Part shown: one piece after another, positions 1 through 8,817 of the stretch | Numbering within the stretch: position 1 is the first letter of the stretch | Layout: each line of letters opens with the position of its first letter | DNA from: Lachnospiraceae bacterium | Lineage (GTDB): Bacteria; Bacillota; Clostridia; Lachnospirales; Lachnospiraceae | DNA: 64,000 nucleotides | Assembly: GCA_014804425.1 (NCBI GenBank) | Contig: JAAUZV010000002.1 | Coordinates: 77,308 to 141,307 of the forward strand | Reading direction: 5' to 3' | Translations under genes and position numbers: made by a program | The notes under the pieces: model-generated | Told to the model about the DNA's origin: nothing | Database searches by the model: none | What the model saw: the letters and a program-made list of their open reading frames with translations, nothing else

Positions 1-192
1 CTGTTATTCATAGCGATTGTTATTGAAATAAACCGCGGGAGCGTTTCCATGCGTTTTTATCCCGTGACGGATGCAATCCCGCTTGGGGCGGAAAGTCTGT
101 TTGTCTATCTTTGTTATGCCGCGGTCTGCCTCGCGCTGCCTGCGGCGCTTTGTGTGTTACGGTTTCGGCGTATGATGAGAGAAAGGAAGTAA
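1..192 (+). CDS. ECF transporter transmembrane T component, C-terminal end (partial)
   Basis: The window opens inside a reading frame (frame 1) that ends in TAA at 190-192. The visible 63 residues are hydrophobic and finish with a basic tail (RFRRMMRERK), as expected for the last membrane segment of a CbiQ/EcfT-type energy-coupling protein. A short FYP motif followed by a hydrophobic segment fits that family. Its stop overlaps the start of the double ATPase gene (taATG), so the two are translationally coupled, and the S component follows. The T assignment rests mainly on this gene order. The 5' part lies outside the window. Confidence 0.6.
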   Translation: MLFIAIVIEINRGSVSMRFYPVTDAIPLGAESLFVYLCYAAVCLALPAALCVLRFRRMMRERK

Positions 193-1949
193 TGATGGAG
201 CTGTATCGGGTCGAACATCTGACGTTTGCGTACCCTGCCTGCGGGTTAAGTGACATGCAGCGCGGCGACGGCGGGAGGGAAATAACGGTTTTGCAGGATT
301 GCTCTTTTCAGGTGAAGGAGGGCAGCTTTGTGACGCTGTGCGGCGGGTCGGGCAGCGGAAAGACGACGCTGCTGCACCTGTTAAAAAAGGAATTGCAGCC
401 GGTGGGGAGGCTGACCGGAATCATCCGCTACCGTGACAGGGAGCTTTCGGACTATGCGTACGGCGAGACGGCGGCCGAGGTTGGTTTTGTCATGCAGAAT
501 CCGGACGAACAGCCTGTTACGGACAAGGTGTGGCATGAGCTTGCGTTCGGGTTGGAAAATATGGGCGTGCCCTCGGAGGAGATCAGGCGGCGGGTCGCGG
601 AAATATCGGCGTATTTCGGAATCGACGATTGGTATGAAAAGGCGGTGGAGGAGCTTTCCGGCGGACAAAAGCAGCTTTTGAATCTGGCGGCGGTCATGGT
701 CATGCGTCCGCGGGTGCTGCTGCTTGACGAACCGACCGCACAGCTTGATCCGATCGCCGCGCAGAATTTTATGAATATGATCGTGCGCTTAAACCGGGAG
801 CTTGGTATGACAATTCTTTTGGCGGAGCATCGGCTTGAGGAGGCGCTTGCGGTATCCGACAGGGTGCTCGTGCTGCAGGACGGAAGGCTTCTGCATGATG
901 GGACGCCGCAGCAGATCGCGCGCGCCATCGGTCAGAAGGAGCGTATTTATATGGCGCTGCCTTGTTCGGCAAGGCTCTGCCGCGCACTTCGGGACGGGGG
1001 AGAGGAAAAGCCGGAACGGGCGGATGGATGTTCGGAGGCGGAGAAGAAAGCGGAGGCGGATACAATCCCGCTCACGATCACGCAGGGGCGGCAATGGCTG
1101 TGGGCGCGCTACGGAGACATTCGAAAAGACGATGCGGAGCAGGATGGATACCAAGACGCTTCGAAGACATTGTCCGCGAAAAAAGAAAGGCAGGTGTCCG
1201 GTGCGGGAGACAGGACGCAGGAGCATAGAAAAACAAATCCGATATTGGAGTGTAAACAGGTTTGGTTTCATTATAAAAAAGCATGTGATATTCTTTGCGG
1301 CATTCAATTTCGGATGAATGAGGGTGAGATTGTCAGTTTACTTGGCAGCAACGGTTCGGGAAAGACGACATTTCTGCATGTGATCGCGGGCATCCTGCAT
1401 GCCTGCGGCGGGAAGGTGCGCGTGGGCGCAGAGCGGGTCGGGTATCTGCCGCAGAATATCGAAACGCTGTTTGCTGCGGATACCGTGGAGGAAGAGCTTC
1501 GTCTTGTCGGCGCAGAGCCTTCCGAACGGCTGGTATCGTACCGTCAGGTACATCCCTATGACTTAAGCGGCGGGGAGAAGCAGATTCTCGCATGGGAAAA
1601 GGTGCTTGCGGGGAAACCGCAGCTTCTTCTTTTGGACGAGCCGACAAAGGGACTCGATGCGGCGGCGCGAAGGGAGGTCGGCATCCGGCTGCGTGCGCTT
1701 GCGGACGAGGGCGTCTCTGTGCTTATGGTAACACATGATATTGAACTTGCGGCGGCTGTGAGCGACAGGTGCGGACTGCTGTTTCGCGGAGAGCTTTTGG
1801 CGCTCGGCAGGACGCGGGAATTTTTTCATGGAAACAGATTTTATACAACGGCGGCGGCAAGGCTCTCGCAGAATTTGTTTGCGGATGTACTGACGGCGGA
1901 GGAGCTGACAGAGCGCTGCCGGACACTTGACGGGAAAAGAGCCCGATAG
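192..1949 (+). CDS. ECF transporter ATP-binding protein, two fused ABC ATPase domains
   Basis: Energises uptake of a vitamin-like substrate together with T and S subunits at the inner face of the membrane. The 585-residue protein has two complete ABC domains. The first has Walker A GGSGSGKTT (about residue 50), signature LSGGQ (about 154) and Walker B LLLDEPTAQLD (about 175). The second has GSNGSGKTT (about 384), LSGGE (about 457) and LLLDEPTKGLD (about 479). Separate EcfA1 and EcfA2 proteins are more usual; here they are one chain joined by a charged linker of roughly 100 residues. The ORF track starts at 111, but the ATG at 192 (or 195), overlapping the upstream stop, is the likely start. 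The neighbouring T and S genes support the call. The substrate cannot be read from the ATPase. Confidence 0.93.
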   Translation: MMELYRVEHLTFAYPACGLSDMQRGDGGREITVLQDCSFQVKEGSFVTLCGGSGSGKTTLLHLLKKELQPVGRLTGIIRYRDRELSDYAYGETAAEVGFVMQNPDEQPVTDKVWHELAFGLENMGVPSEEIRRRVAEISAYFGIDDWYEKAVEELSGGQKQLLNLAAVMVMRPRVLLLDEPTAQLDPIAAQNFMNMIVRLNRELGMTILLAEHRLEEALAVSDRVLVLQDGRLLHDGTPQQIARAIGQKERIYMALPCSARLCRALRDGGEEKPERADGCSEAEKKAEADTIPLTITQGRQWLWARYGDIRKDDAEQDGYQDASKTLSAKKERQVSGAGDRTQEHRKTNPILECKQVWFHYKKACDILCGIQFRMNEGEIVSLLGSNGSGKTTFLHVIAGILHACGGKVRVGAERVGYLPQNIETLFAADTVEEELRLVGAEPSERLVSYRQVHPYDLSGGEKQILAWEKVLAGKPQLLLLDEPTKGLDAAARREVGIRLRALADEGVSVLMVTHDIELAAAVSDRCGLLFRGELLALGRTREFFHGNRFYTTAAARLSQNLFADVLTAEELTERCRTLDGKRAR

Positions 1950-1976
1950 GGGGATTCCCAAAGAAGCGGAGGAAAC

Positions 1977-2666
1977 GTGAAACAGACACGAAAGAAAGCG
2001 ATGATTTCAATAACGATATTGCTGTTTGGGAGCATCCTGCTTCTTGTTCTCGGCGCAGCGGTCTTTCAGGAAAAGCGGTATGCATGGATTTCCCTCGGTA
2101 TAGCCGTTTTGTCCTGTGCAGTCATGCTGCACAGCTTTGACAGGCGGCATACGCATATCAGGCGTCTGGTATTCATTGCGGTCATGACGGCGCTTTCCGT
2201 GGCGGGAAGGTTTTTGTTTGCCATGATACCGGCTTTTAAGCCGGTGACGGCAGTGATCGTCATGACAGGAATGTATTTTGGCACGGAGGCGGGATTTTTG
2301 TGTGGGGCGTTTACCGCCGTACTGTCAAATTTTTATTTCGGGCAGGGTCCGTGGACGCCGTTTCAGATGGTTTCCTTCGGTGTGATCGGGCTTTTGGCGG
2401 GCGTCTGCCATAAACCGCTGAAAGCAAGCCGCATGGCGCTTGTTTGTTACGGGATATTTGCAGGTGCCTTTTATTCTTTGATCATGGATGTGTGGACGGT
2501 TCTGTGGAGTCAGGCGGCGTTTGATCCTGACCTATATGCGGCGGCCATTTTAGCGGCGGCGCCGTTCACCTTTCTCTATTCTATATCGAATGTTATTTTT
2601 CTGCTCCTGATGAGAAAGCCGCTTGGCGCGCGTCTGCAGAGGGTGATCACCAAATACGGCGTGTGA
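1977..2666 (+). CDS. ECF transporter S component (substrate-binding membrane subunit)
   Basis: A 229-residue integral membrane protein with about six hydrophobic segments. The region GRFLFAMIPAFKPVTAV and the later FGQGPWTPFQM are typical of ECF substrate-specific subunits of the general ECF-S family. The start is GTG at 1977, preceded by a good ribosome site (GGAGGA). It lies 27 bases after the double ATPase, completing a T-A-S operon, so this is a dedicated (group I type) ECF system rather than one sharing a common energising module. The ligand is not identifiable from motifs; a vitamin or cofactor precursor is the general expectation for the family. Confidence 0.85.
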   Translation: MKQTRKKAMISITILLFGSILLLVLGAAVFQEKRYAWISLGIAVLSCAVMLHSFDRRHTHIRRLVFIAVMTALSVAGRFLFAMIPAFKPVTAVIVMTGMYFGTEAGFLCGAFTAVLSNFYFGQGPWTPFQMVSFGVIGLLAGVCHKPLKASRMALVCYGIFAGAFYSLIMDVWTVLWSQAAFDPDLYAAAILAAAPFTFLYSISNVIFLLLMRKPLGARLQRVITKYGV

Positions 2667-2707
2667 CAGATATGCGATAAGTGAGCGCACACGGCATAAA
2701 TTAAAGG

Positions 2708-2736
2708 TTGAAATACCATACTTTTTTATATATAAT
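2708..2736 (+). promoter_or_regulatory. sigma-A promoter upstream of lipoprotein gene
   Basis: TTGAAA (2708-2713) and a perfect TATAAT (2731-2736) are separated by 17 bases. Transcription would start near 2743, just upstream of the ribosome site GAGGAG for the lipoprotein gene. This separates the lipoprotein from the ECF operon. Confidence 0.8.
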
Positions 2737-2769
2737 AAGAAGTCAGCTAGAGTGAGGAGAATTTGTCGG

Positions 2770-3414
2770 ATGGAAATGAAAAACGGCATCTATTCGTTAA
2801 GAAAAAGTGTGATATGGCTGTTTGCGGTGCTGATGCTTACAGGATGCGCAAAATCCGGACAGGAGCCGCAGCCGGAAAAAGAGGATTCTTTTACCGCGGC
2901 TGAGGACACGATCATTGTCACAAGGGAGAACAAACTGATCGGGTATATTTGTGAGGCGTTTGATGAGAGCCGGTATAGCTTTACGGATTTCGAAGAAATG
3001 CTGAACTCCGAAGTGGAGGATTATAATTCGCAGATGGGCGGAGGCGGTATTGAGGTTAAGGAATGCACGCTTGCGGACGGCATCGCGCAGATTTCTTTAT
3101 CCTACACTGATGCCGCGGATTATGAGAAATTTAACGGCGTACAGTTTTCCTGCGGTCAGACGCCGGAGGAAGGGGCGCGGCGGTTTGCGCTTCCTGCGAA
3201 TCTGACGCTTGTGGACGCGCATGACCCGACACGTACGATCACATTGGGAGAGCTTGACGACGGACAGGATTATCGGATGCTTGTCACGGACGATGATTCT
3301 AATATCCGCATACACGGAAGCGATATTTATTATATCGGCGAGGGCGATACGCTTATGGGCGATGGCGATGTCAAAACCGCGGACGATGCGGCGCTGCATG
3401 TCATTATCTATTGA
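2770..3414 (+). CDS. putative lipoprotein of unknown function
   Basis: A secreted, membrane-anchored protein of about 214 residues. The N-terminus has a basic stretch, a hydrophobic core and a lipobox ending LTGC, so it should be processed by the lipoprotein signal peptidase. The mature part is acidic and rich in short beta-like stretches; no catalytic motif is recognisable. The ORF track begins at GTG 2752, but that codon overlaps the GAGGAG ribosome site, so ATG 2770 (10 bases downstream) is preferred; ATG 2776 is also possible. It has its own promoter and is followed after 59 bases by glyS. Function unknown. Confidence 0.8.
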   Translation: MEMKNGIYSLRKSVIWLFAVLMLTGCAKSGQEPQPEKEDSFTAAEDTIIVTRENKLIGYICEAFDESRYSFTDFEEMLNSEVEDYNSQMGGGGIEVKECTLADGIAQISLSYTDAADYEKFNGVQFSCGQTPEEGARRFALPANLTLVDAHDPTRTITLGELDDGQDYRMLVTDDDSNIRIHGSDIYYIGEGDTLMGDGDVKTADDAALHVIIY

Positions 3415-3473
3415 GGTGATCGGGCTTAAAATGCAGGAATACCTGATTATATCAGTTCAAAAGGAGAAAAAAC

Positions 3474-4862
3474 ATGGAAAAAACAATGGAGAAAATCGTT
3501 GCGCTGTCGAAAGCGAGAGGGTTTGTTTATCCCGGCTCTGAGATTTACGGCGGTCTTGCCAACACATGGGACTTTGGAAACTTGGGTGTGGAGCTCAAGA
3601 ACAATATCAAGAAGGCGTGGTGGCAGAAATTTGTAATGGAGAGCCCCTATAATGTGGGCGTTGACTGCGCAATCCTGATGAACCCTCAGACATGGGTCGC
3701 TTCCGGTCATTTAGGCAGCTTTTCCGATCCGCTTATGGATTGCAGGGAGTGTCATGAGAGATTCCGGGCGGATAAGATCATCGAGGATTTTGTGGCGGAA
3801 CAGGGCATGAAGCTGGACAGCTCCGTAGACGGCTGGAGTCAGCAGCAGATGAAAGACTTTATTGAGGAACATCAGATTCCCTGCCCCACCTGCGGCAAAC
3901 ATAATTTTACCGACATCAGACAGTTTAATCTGATGTTCAAGACGTTTCAGGGTGTCACCGAGGATGCAAAAAACACGGTATACCTGCGTCCCGAGACGGC
4001 GCAGGGCATTTTCGTGAACTTTAAGAACGTACAGAGAACATCCCGCAAGAAGATCCCTTTTGGTATCTGTCAGGTGGGTAAATCGTTCCGAAATGAGATC
4101 ACACCGGGCAACTTCATTTTCCGTGTGCGCGAGTTCGAGCAGATGGAAATGGAATTTTTCTGTGAGCCGGACACGGATCTGGAATGGTTCGCGTATTGGA
4201 AAAAGTATTGTATTGACTTCTTAAAGAGCCTGGGGATGAAAGAAGAGGAGATGCGCGTACGTGATCATGATCCGGAAGAGCTTTCTTTCTATTCCAAGGC
4301 AACCACGGACATAGAATTTTTATTCCCGTTCGGCTGGGGAGAGCTGTGGGGTATCGCGGACAGAACCAATTATGATCTGACGCAGCACCAGACGGTATCC
4401 GGAGAGGATATGTCCTATTTTGACGATACCAAGAATGAGAAATACATTCCTTATGTCATTGAGCCTTCGCTCGGCGTGGAGAGACTGTTCTTAGCGGTGC
4501 TGTGCGGTGCCTATGACGAGGAGGAGATCGGCGAGGGCGATGTGCGTACAGTCCTCCATTTCCATCCGGCATTGGCGCCGGTGAAGATCGCCGTGCTTCC
4601 CCTTTCCAAAAAATTAAACGAGGGTGCGGAGCCGATCTTTGAGAAGCTCAGCAAAAAATATAACTGCGAGTTTGATGACCGCGGCAATATCGGCAAGCGT
4701 TACCGCAGACAGGATGAGATCGGAACACCGTTCTGCGTTACCTATGATTTTGATTCCGAGACAGATGGGTGCGTGACCGTTCGTTTCAGGGATTCCATGG
4801 AGCAGGAGCGCGTTGCGATCGAAAAGCTGGATGAATATTTTGCGGATAAATTTACTTTTTAA
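3474..4862 (+). CDS. glyS: glycine--tRNA ligase, single-chain dimeric type
   Basis: Charges tRNA-Gly with glycine in the cytosol. The 462-residue protein has the class II layout: an N-terminal glycine-specific start ([21 protein letters not shown]), a CPTCG metal-binding-like stretch near residue 140, motif 2 around [12 protein letters not shown] and FRNEITP, motif 3 as [13 protein letters not shown], and a C-terminal anticodon-binding domain. Length and order match the alpha2 enzyme rather than the GlyQ/GlyS tetramer. An AAAGGAGA ribosome site precedes ATG 3474. The upstream gap is only 59 bases, too short for a T-box leader, so regulation by uncharged tRNA is not evident. Confidence 0.97.
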   Translation: MEKTMEKIVALSKARGFVYPGSEIYGGLANTWDFGNLGVELKNNIKKAWWQKFVMESPYNVGVDCAILMNPQTWVASGHLGSFSDPLMDCRECHERFRADKIIEDFVAEQGMKLDSSVDGWSQQQMKDFIEEHQIPCPTCGKHNFTDIRQFNLMFKTFQGVTEDAKNTVYLRPETAQGIFVNFKNVQRTSRKKIPFGICQVGKSFRNEITPGNFIFRVREFEQMEMEFFCEPDTDLEWFAYWKKYCIDFLKSLGMKEEEMRVRDHDPEELSFYSKATTDIEFLFPFGWGELWGIADRTNYDLTQHQTVSGEDMSYFDDTKNEKYIPYVIEPSLGVERLFLAVLCGAYDEEEIGEGDVRTVLHFHPALAPVKIAVLPLSKKLNEGAEPIFEKLSKKYNCEFDDRGNIGKRYRRQDEIGTPFCVTYDFDSETDGCVTVRFRDSMEQERVAIEKLDEYFADKFTF

Positions 4863-4986
4863 TCACATGTCTTACAAAATTGTCAGATACGCGTAAGTGA
4901 AAGCGATGGCATGAAATACAGCCTTTTTGTAGAATGAACCTAAATCAGACACCGTCCTGGCGGCGGAGACGATAGGAGGAGATTCT

Positions 4987-5610
4987 ATGAAAAGGCTGTT
5001 TCGATTTGCGGCTGTCGCATGCATTGCGCTGATACTTACGGGAACGCTGGTGGTCGGGCATTATGTTGTTTTGGGATATCGGATGTATCAGGACGCCGTG
5101 TTTGTTCAGAATGTGGAGGAAAAAGCCGGACAGATCCGGTGCAGAGACGATTACATAGCGTTTGATGACATTTCGGAGACGTTTCTTGATGAACTACTTT
5201 ATCGGGAAGACCGGAATTTTTACAGTCATTCGGGCGTGGATCTCGTTGCTATTGCGCGCGCCGCATGGCATGACCTTCAGGCGGGGCGTTATGTGGAGGG
5301 CGGCTCTACGATCACGCAGCAGCTCGCAAAGAATCTTTATTTTTCCAGCGAAAAAGAATTAGAGCGCAAGGTGGCGGAGCTGTTTGTGGCGTTTGAATTG
5401 GAGCGGTTGTTCACGAAAGAAGAAATTTTGGAATTATATTGTAATGTGGTCTATTTCGGGGAGGGCTGTTACGGGATTGACGAGGCGGCACAGCATTATT
5501 ACGGTGTGGCGGCGGCGGATCTGAATGAGGAACAGGCCGAGGCGCTTGTTTACACATTAAAATGTCCGGGATACTATAACCCGAATGCGCGCCTGACTGC
5601 AGAAAATTGA
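4987..5610 (+). CDS. monofunctional peptidoglycan glycosyltransferase (GT51)
   Basis: Polymerises lipid II into glycan strands at the outer face of the membrane. One N-terminal transmembrane segment (residues about 5-28) is followed by a GT51 domain. It has the catalytic Glu motif REDRNFYSHSG (about residue 71), GGSTITQQLAKNLY (about 105) and a KEEILELYCNVVYFG segment containing the second Glu. No transpeptidase domain follows, so it is the monofunctional (MtgA-like) form. At 207 residues it is slightly short, ending just after the glycosyltransferase fold. The ribosome site AGGAGGA lies before ATG 4987. A tiny membrane peptide gene follows 46 bases later. Confidence 0.92.
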   Translation: MKRLFRFAAVACIALILTGTLVVGHYVVLGYRMYQDAVFVQNVEEKAGQIRCRDDYIAFDDISETFLDELLYREDRNFYSHSGVDLVAIARAAWHDLQAGRYVEGGSTITQQLAKNLYFSSEKELERKVAELFVAFELERLFTKEEILELYCNVVYFGEGCYGIDEAAQHYYGVAAADLNEEQAEALVYTLKCPGYYNPNARLTAEN

Positions 5611-5656
5611 GAAAAAGTAAGGCAGTGATCATCGGCTGAAAGAGGAGGAAGCAGTT

Positions 5657-5770
5657 ATGAAGAAGAAAAAGAAAGGGTTGCGGATCGTCGGTTTTGCGGC
5701 GCTGCTTGTGGGAACGGCATACATTTTAATGCGGGTCGGCAAGGATGTTCGCATCAGGGATTATTTATAA
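5657..5770 (+). CDS. small 37-residue membrane peptide
   Basis: Too short for the ORF track. ATG 5657 is preceded by a strong ribosome site (AGAGGAGG, 5641-5648) and the frame stops at TAA 5768-5770. The peptide begins with a lysine-rich stretch (MKKKKKG), has one hydrophobic segment (about residues 8-25) and a short charged tail, so a single-pass inner-membrane peptide is expected. It lies 46 bases after the transglycosylase gene in the same direction and may be co-transcribed. Function unknown. Confidence 0.6.
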   Translation: MKKKKKGLRIVGFAALLVGTAYILMRVGKDVRIRDYL

Positions 5771-5844
5771 TTTTTTTTCTGCAAAAATATTATTAAAATT
5801 TGACAAAAAAATGTGAGATAGAAGTGGATATATATACAAATTTA

Positions 5845-5853
5845 TGGTATAAT
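5845..5853 (+). promoter_or_regulatory. extended -10 promoter of ppdK
   Basis: TGGTATAAT is a TGn-extended -10 box with a perfect TATAAT at 5848-5853. No good -35 lies 17 bases upstream; a TTGACA at 5800-5805 is too distant to pair with it. Transcription would begin near 5860, leaving a leader of about 88 bases before ppdK. Confidence 0.65.
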
Positions 5854-5866
5854 CTACCCATGTGTG

Positions 5867-5909
5867 CAGGAAAAATATTCCTGTCGGTCGGACGAAGGGG
5901 TTTCGTCCG
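5867..5909 (+). promoter_or_regulatory. two leader hairpins before ppdK
   Basis: In the predicted 5' untranslated region, CAGGAA/TTCCTG (5867-5872 with 5878-5883) forms a 6-bp stem and CGGACGAA/TTCGTCCG (5889-5896 with 5902-5909) forms a perfect 8-bp stem with a 5-base loop. No U-run follows, so these are not intrinsic terminators. They could stabilise the mRNA 5' end or bind a regulator. Confidence 0.5.
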
Positions 5910-5947
5910 GTTACCATTATAATAATGTTCAAAGGGGGACATGAAGA

Positions 5948-8572
5948 ATGGCAAAATGGGTTTACCTATTTAAGGAAGGCAACGCAGATATGAGAAATCT
6001 TCTCGGCGGAAAGGGCGCGAATCTTGCCGAGATGACGAATCTGGGACTTCCGGTACCGCAGGGCTTTACGATCACGACAGAGGCGTGTACGAAGTACTAC
6101 GAGGACGGACGAAAGATCAATGATGAGATCATGGGACAGATCATGGAGTATATCGACCAGATGCAGGAGATCACCGGCAAGAAATTCGGCGATAAAGAAA
6201 ATCCCCTTCTGGTATCCGTTCGTTCCGGCGCACGCGCGTCCATGCCCGGCATGATGGATACAATCTTAAATCTTGGTCTGAATGAGGAAGTTGTGGAGGT
6301 TCTGGCCAAGAAGTCGGGCAATCCCCGTTGGGCTTGGGACTGCTACCGCAGATTTATCCAGATGTATTCCGATGTCGTTATGGAGGTCGGAAAGAAGTAT
6401 TTTGAGGAGCTGATCGACCGCATGAAACTGGAGCGCGGCGTGAAGCAGGATGTGGAGTTGACCGCAGACGACTTAAAGCAGCTTGCGGATCAGTTTAAGG
6501 CGGAGTATAAGAGCAAGATCGGCAAGGATTTCCCGAGCGATCCGAAGGAGCAGCTTGTCGGAGCGATTGAGGCGGTATTCCGCTCCTGGGACAACCCCCG
6601 TGCGAATGTATACCGCCGTGATAACGATATTCCGTATAGCTGGGGTACGGCGGTCAATGTTCAGATGATGGCATTCGGTAACATGGGAGACACATCCGGT
6701 ACGGGTGTTGCCTTTACGAGAAATCCGGCAACAGGCGAGAAGCAGTTGATGGGCGAGTTCCTCTTAAATGCACAGGGTGAGGACGTTGTTGCGGGTGTTC
6801 GTACGCCGCAGCCGATCGACCAGTTAAAGCAGATCATGCCGGAGGTATACGAGCAGTTTACGCAGATCTGTAACACACTGGAAAATCATTACCGTGATAT
6901 GCAGGATATGGAATTTACGATTGAGGATCGTCATTTATATATGCTGCAGACGAGAAATGGGAAGCGTACGGCGAAAGCAGCGTTAAAGATTGCCTGCGAC
7001 CTTGTGGATGAGGGCATGATCGATGAGAAGAAAGCGGTCAGCATGATCGATCCGAGAAACTTGGATTCCTTATTGCATCCTCAGTTTGATTCCTATGTGA
7101 TCAGCAAGGCGATCCCCGTAGCAAAGGGACTTGCGGCAGCGCCCGGTGCGGCATGCGGTAAGATCGTGTTTACGGCGGAGGACGCTAAGAGATGGGCGGC
7201 AAGAGGCGAGAAGGTTGTGCTTGTCCGTCTGGAGACCTCACCTGAGGATATTGAGGGTATGAAAGCAGCGCAGGGTATCCTGACCGTGCGCGGCGGTATG
7301 ACAAGCCATGCGGCGGTCGTTGCACGCGGTATGGGTGCCTGCTGTGTATCCGGCTGTTCGGCGATCGAGATGGACGAGGCGCACAAGGTGTTCCGCATCG
7401 GTGAGCAGGAGTTCCATGAGGGAGATATTATTTCCTTTGACGGCACGACCGGAAATATTTATGACAGGGCGATCCCGACTGTGGATGCGACGATCGCGGG
7501 TGAGTTTGGCCGGATCATGGAATGGGCGGACAAGTACCGCACATTAAAAGTCCGTACGAATGCGGATACGCCTGCCGATGCGAAAAAAGCAAGAGAGCTT
7601 GGCGCGGAAGGTATCGGACTCTGCCGTACCGAGCACATGTTCTTCGGCGGACATCGTATCGACGCGTTCCGTGAGATGATCTGTTCCGATACGCTTGAGG
7701 AGAGAGAGGAAGCGCTTGCGAAGCTCTTGCCGCTTCAGCAGGGCGACTTTGAGAAGCTGTTTGAGGCAATGGAAGGCGATCCGGTCACAATCCGTTTCTT
7801 AGATCCGCCTCTGCATGAATTTGTTCCGACCGAGGAGGAGGACATCAGAAAGCTTGCGGATGCGAAGGGCAAGACGATGGACGAAATCCGCAAATTCATC
7901 GCGACGCTGCATGAGATGAACCCGATGATGGGACACAGAGGATGCCGTTTAACGGTTACGTTCCCCGAAATTGCCAGAATGCAGACCCAGGCAGTTATCC
8001 GCGCAGCGATCAATGTGCAGAAGGCACATCCCGAGTGGAGCATTACGCCGGAGATCATGATCCCGCTGATCGGTGATGACAAGGAATTAAAATATGTCAA
8101 GAAGAGTGTTGTGGAGACGGCGGATGCCGAGATCAAAGCAGCGGGTGTTGACTTAAAATACGAGGTCGGCACGATGATCGAGATCCCGAGAGCGGCGCTG
8201 ACCGCGGGCGATCTTGCCAAGGAAGCGGAGTTCTTCTGCTTCGGTACGAACGACTTGACGCAGATGACCTACGGCTTCTCGCGTGATGATGCAGGTAAGT
8301 TCCTTGAGGCATATTACAAGGCGAAGATCTTTGAGAACGATCCGTTTGCAAAGCTTGACCGCAACGGCGTCGGACTCCTGATGGAGATGGCGATCAAGAA
8401 GGGCAAGGAGACAAGACCGACGATCCACTGCGGTATCTGCGGTGAGCACGGCGGCGATCCGTCCTCCGTTGAGTTCTGCCACAACATCGGCTTGGATTAT
8501 GTATCCTGCTCGCCGTTCAGAGTGCCGATCGCAAGATTAGCAGCAGCACAGGCGGCTATCAATCAAGGGTAG
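5948..8572 (+). CDS. ppdK: pyruvate, phosphate dikinase
   Basis: Interconverts pyruvate + ATP + phosphate and phosphoenolpyruvate + AMP + pyrophosphate; in anaerobic Firmicutes it works in PPi-linked glycolysis or gluconeogenesis. The 874-residue length is standard. The N-terminal nucleotide-binding domain starts with LFKEGNADMRNLLGGKGANLAEM. The phosphohistidine domain carries GGMTSHAAVVARGMG (His near residue 454). The C-terminal PEP/pyruvate barrel has GTNDLTQMTYGFSRDD and CGICGEHGGDPSS with the catalytic Cys. The start ATG 5948 follows AAAGGGGGA. It has its own extended -10 promoter and structured leader, and ends at a strong terminator, so it is monocistronic. Confidence 0.98.
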   Translation: MAKWVYLFKEGNADMRNLLGGKGANLAEMTNLGLPVPQGFTITTEACTKYYEDGRKINDEIMGQIMEYIDQMQEITGKKFGDKENPLLVSVRSGARASMPGMMDTILNLGLNEEVVEVLAKKSGNPRWAWDCYRRFIQMYSDVVMEVGKKYFEELIDRMKLERGVKQDVELTADDLKQLADQFKAEYKSKIGKDFPSDPKEQLVGAIEAVFRSWDNPRANVYRRDNDIPYSWGTAVNVQMMAFGNMGDTSGTGVAFTRNPATGEKQLMGEFLLNAQGEDVVAGVRTPQPIDQLKQIMPEVYEQFTQICNTLENHYRDMQDMEFTIEDRHLYMLQTRNGKRTAKAALKIACDLVDEGMIDEKKAVSMIDPRNLDSLLHPQFDSYVISKAIPVAKGLAAAPGAACGKIVFTAEDAKRWAARGEKVVLVRLETSPEDIEGMKAAQGILTVRGGMTSHAAVVARGMGACCVSGCSAIEMDEAHKVFRIGEQEFHEGDIISFDGTTGNIYDRAIPTVDATIAGEFGRIMEWADKYRTLKVRTNADTPADAKKARELGAEGIGLCRTEHMFFGGHRIDAFREMICSDTLEEREEALAKLLPLQQGDFEKLFEAMEGDPVTIRFLDPPLHEFVPTEEEDIRKLADAKGKTMDEIRKFIATLHEMNPMMGHRGCRLTVTFPEIARMQTQAVIRAAINVQKAHPEWSITPEIMIPLIGDDKELKYVKKSVVETADAEIKAAGVDLKYEVGTMIEIPRAALTAGDLAKEAEFFCFGTNDLTQMTYGFSRDDAGKFLEAYYKAKIFENDPFAKLDRNGVGLLMEMAIKKGKETRPTIHCGICGEHGGDPSSVEFCHNIGLDYVSCSPFRVPIARLAAAQAAINQG

Positions 8573-8638
8573 GCGAAAAAATAAAAGAATGGTTTGAAAA
8601 AGCTGAAAGCAAGGATTTCAGCTAGGAATTTCAGGCTT

Positions 8639-8677
8639 AGAGGGGTTCACCGGAGCGACTGGTGAGCCCCTCTTTTT
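8639..8677 (+). terminator. intrinsic terminator of ppdK
   Basis: AGAGGGGTTCACC pairs with GGTGAGCCCCTCT around a short loop (one G-T style irregularity) and is followed by TTTTT. A separate 8-bp hairpin, AGCTGAAA/TTTCAGCT, lies just upstream at 8601-8623 with no U-run. Confidence 0.85.
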
Positions 8678-8817
8678 GCGCGGATATAGTTTTGCCAAAT
8701 TGTATGGTTTTTACAAATCGGTTTGGAGTTTCGCTGAAAGGTATGCGAAATATGTCAAGGCGATGAATATTGCAGAGATTCATGGTATAGATATAGTAAC
8801 AAAAAGCATGGAGCCTT

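Noticed and set aside
452-928. Minus-strand ORF of 158 residues inside the ECF ATPase gene
   Set aside because: It lies wholly opposite a strongly recognisable gene, is Ser/Arg-rich as expected for a shadow frame and has no family resemblance.
3415-3473. Possible T-box leader before glyS
   Set aside because: Only 59 bases are available and none of the T-box elements or a terminator is seen.
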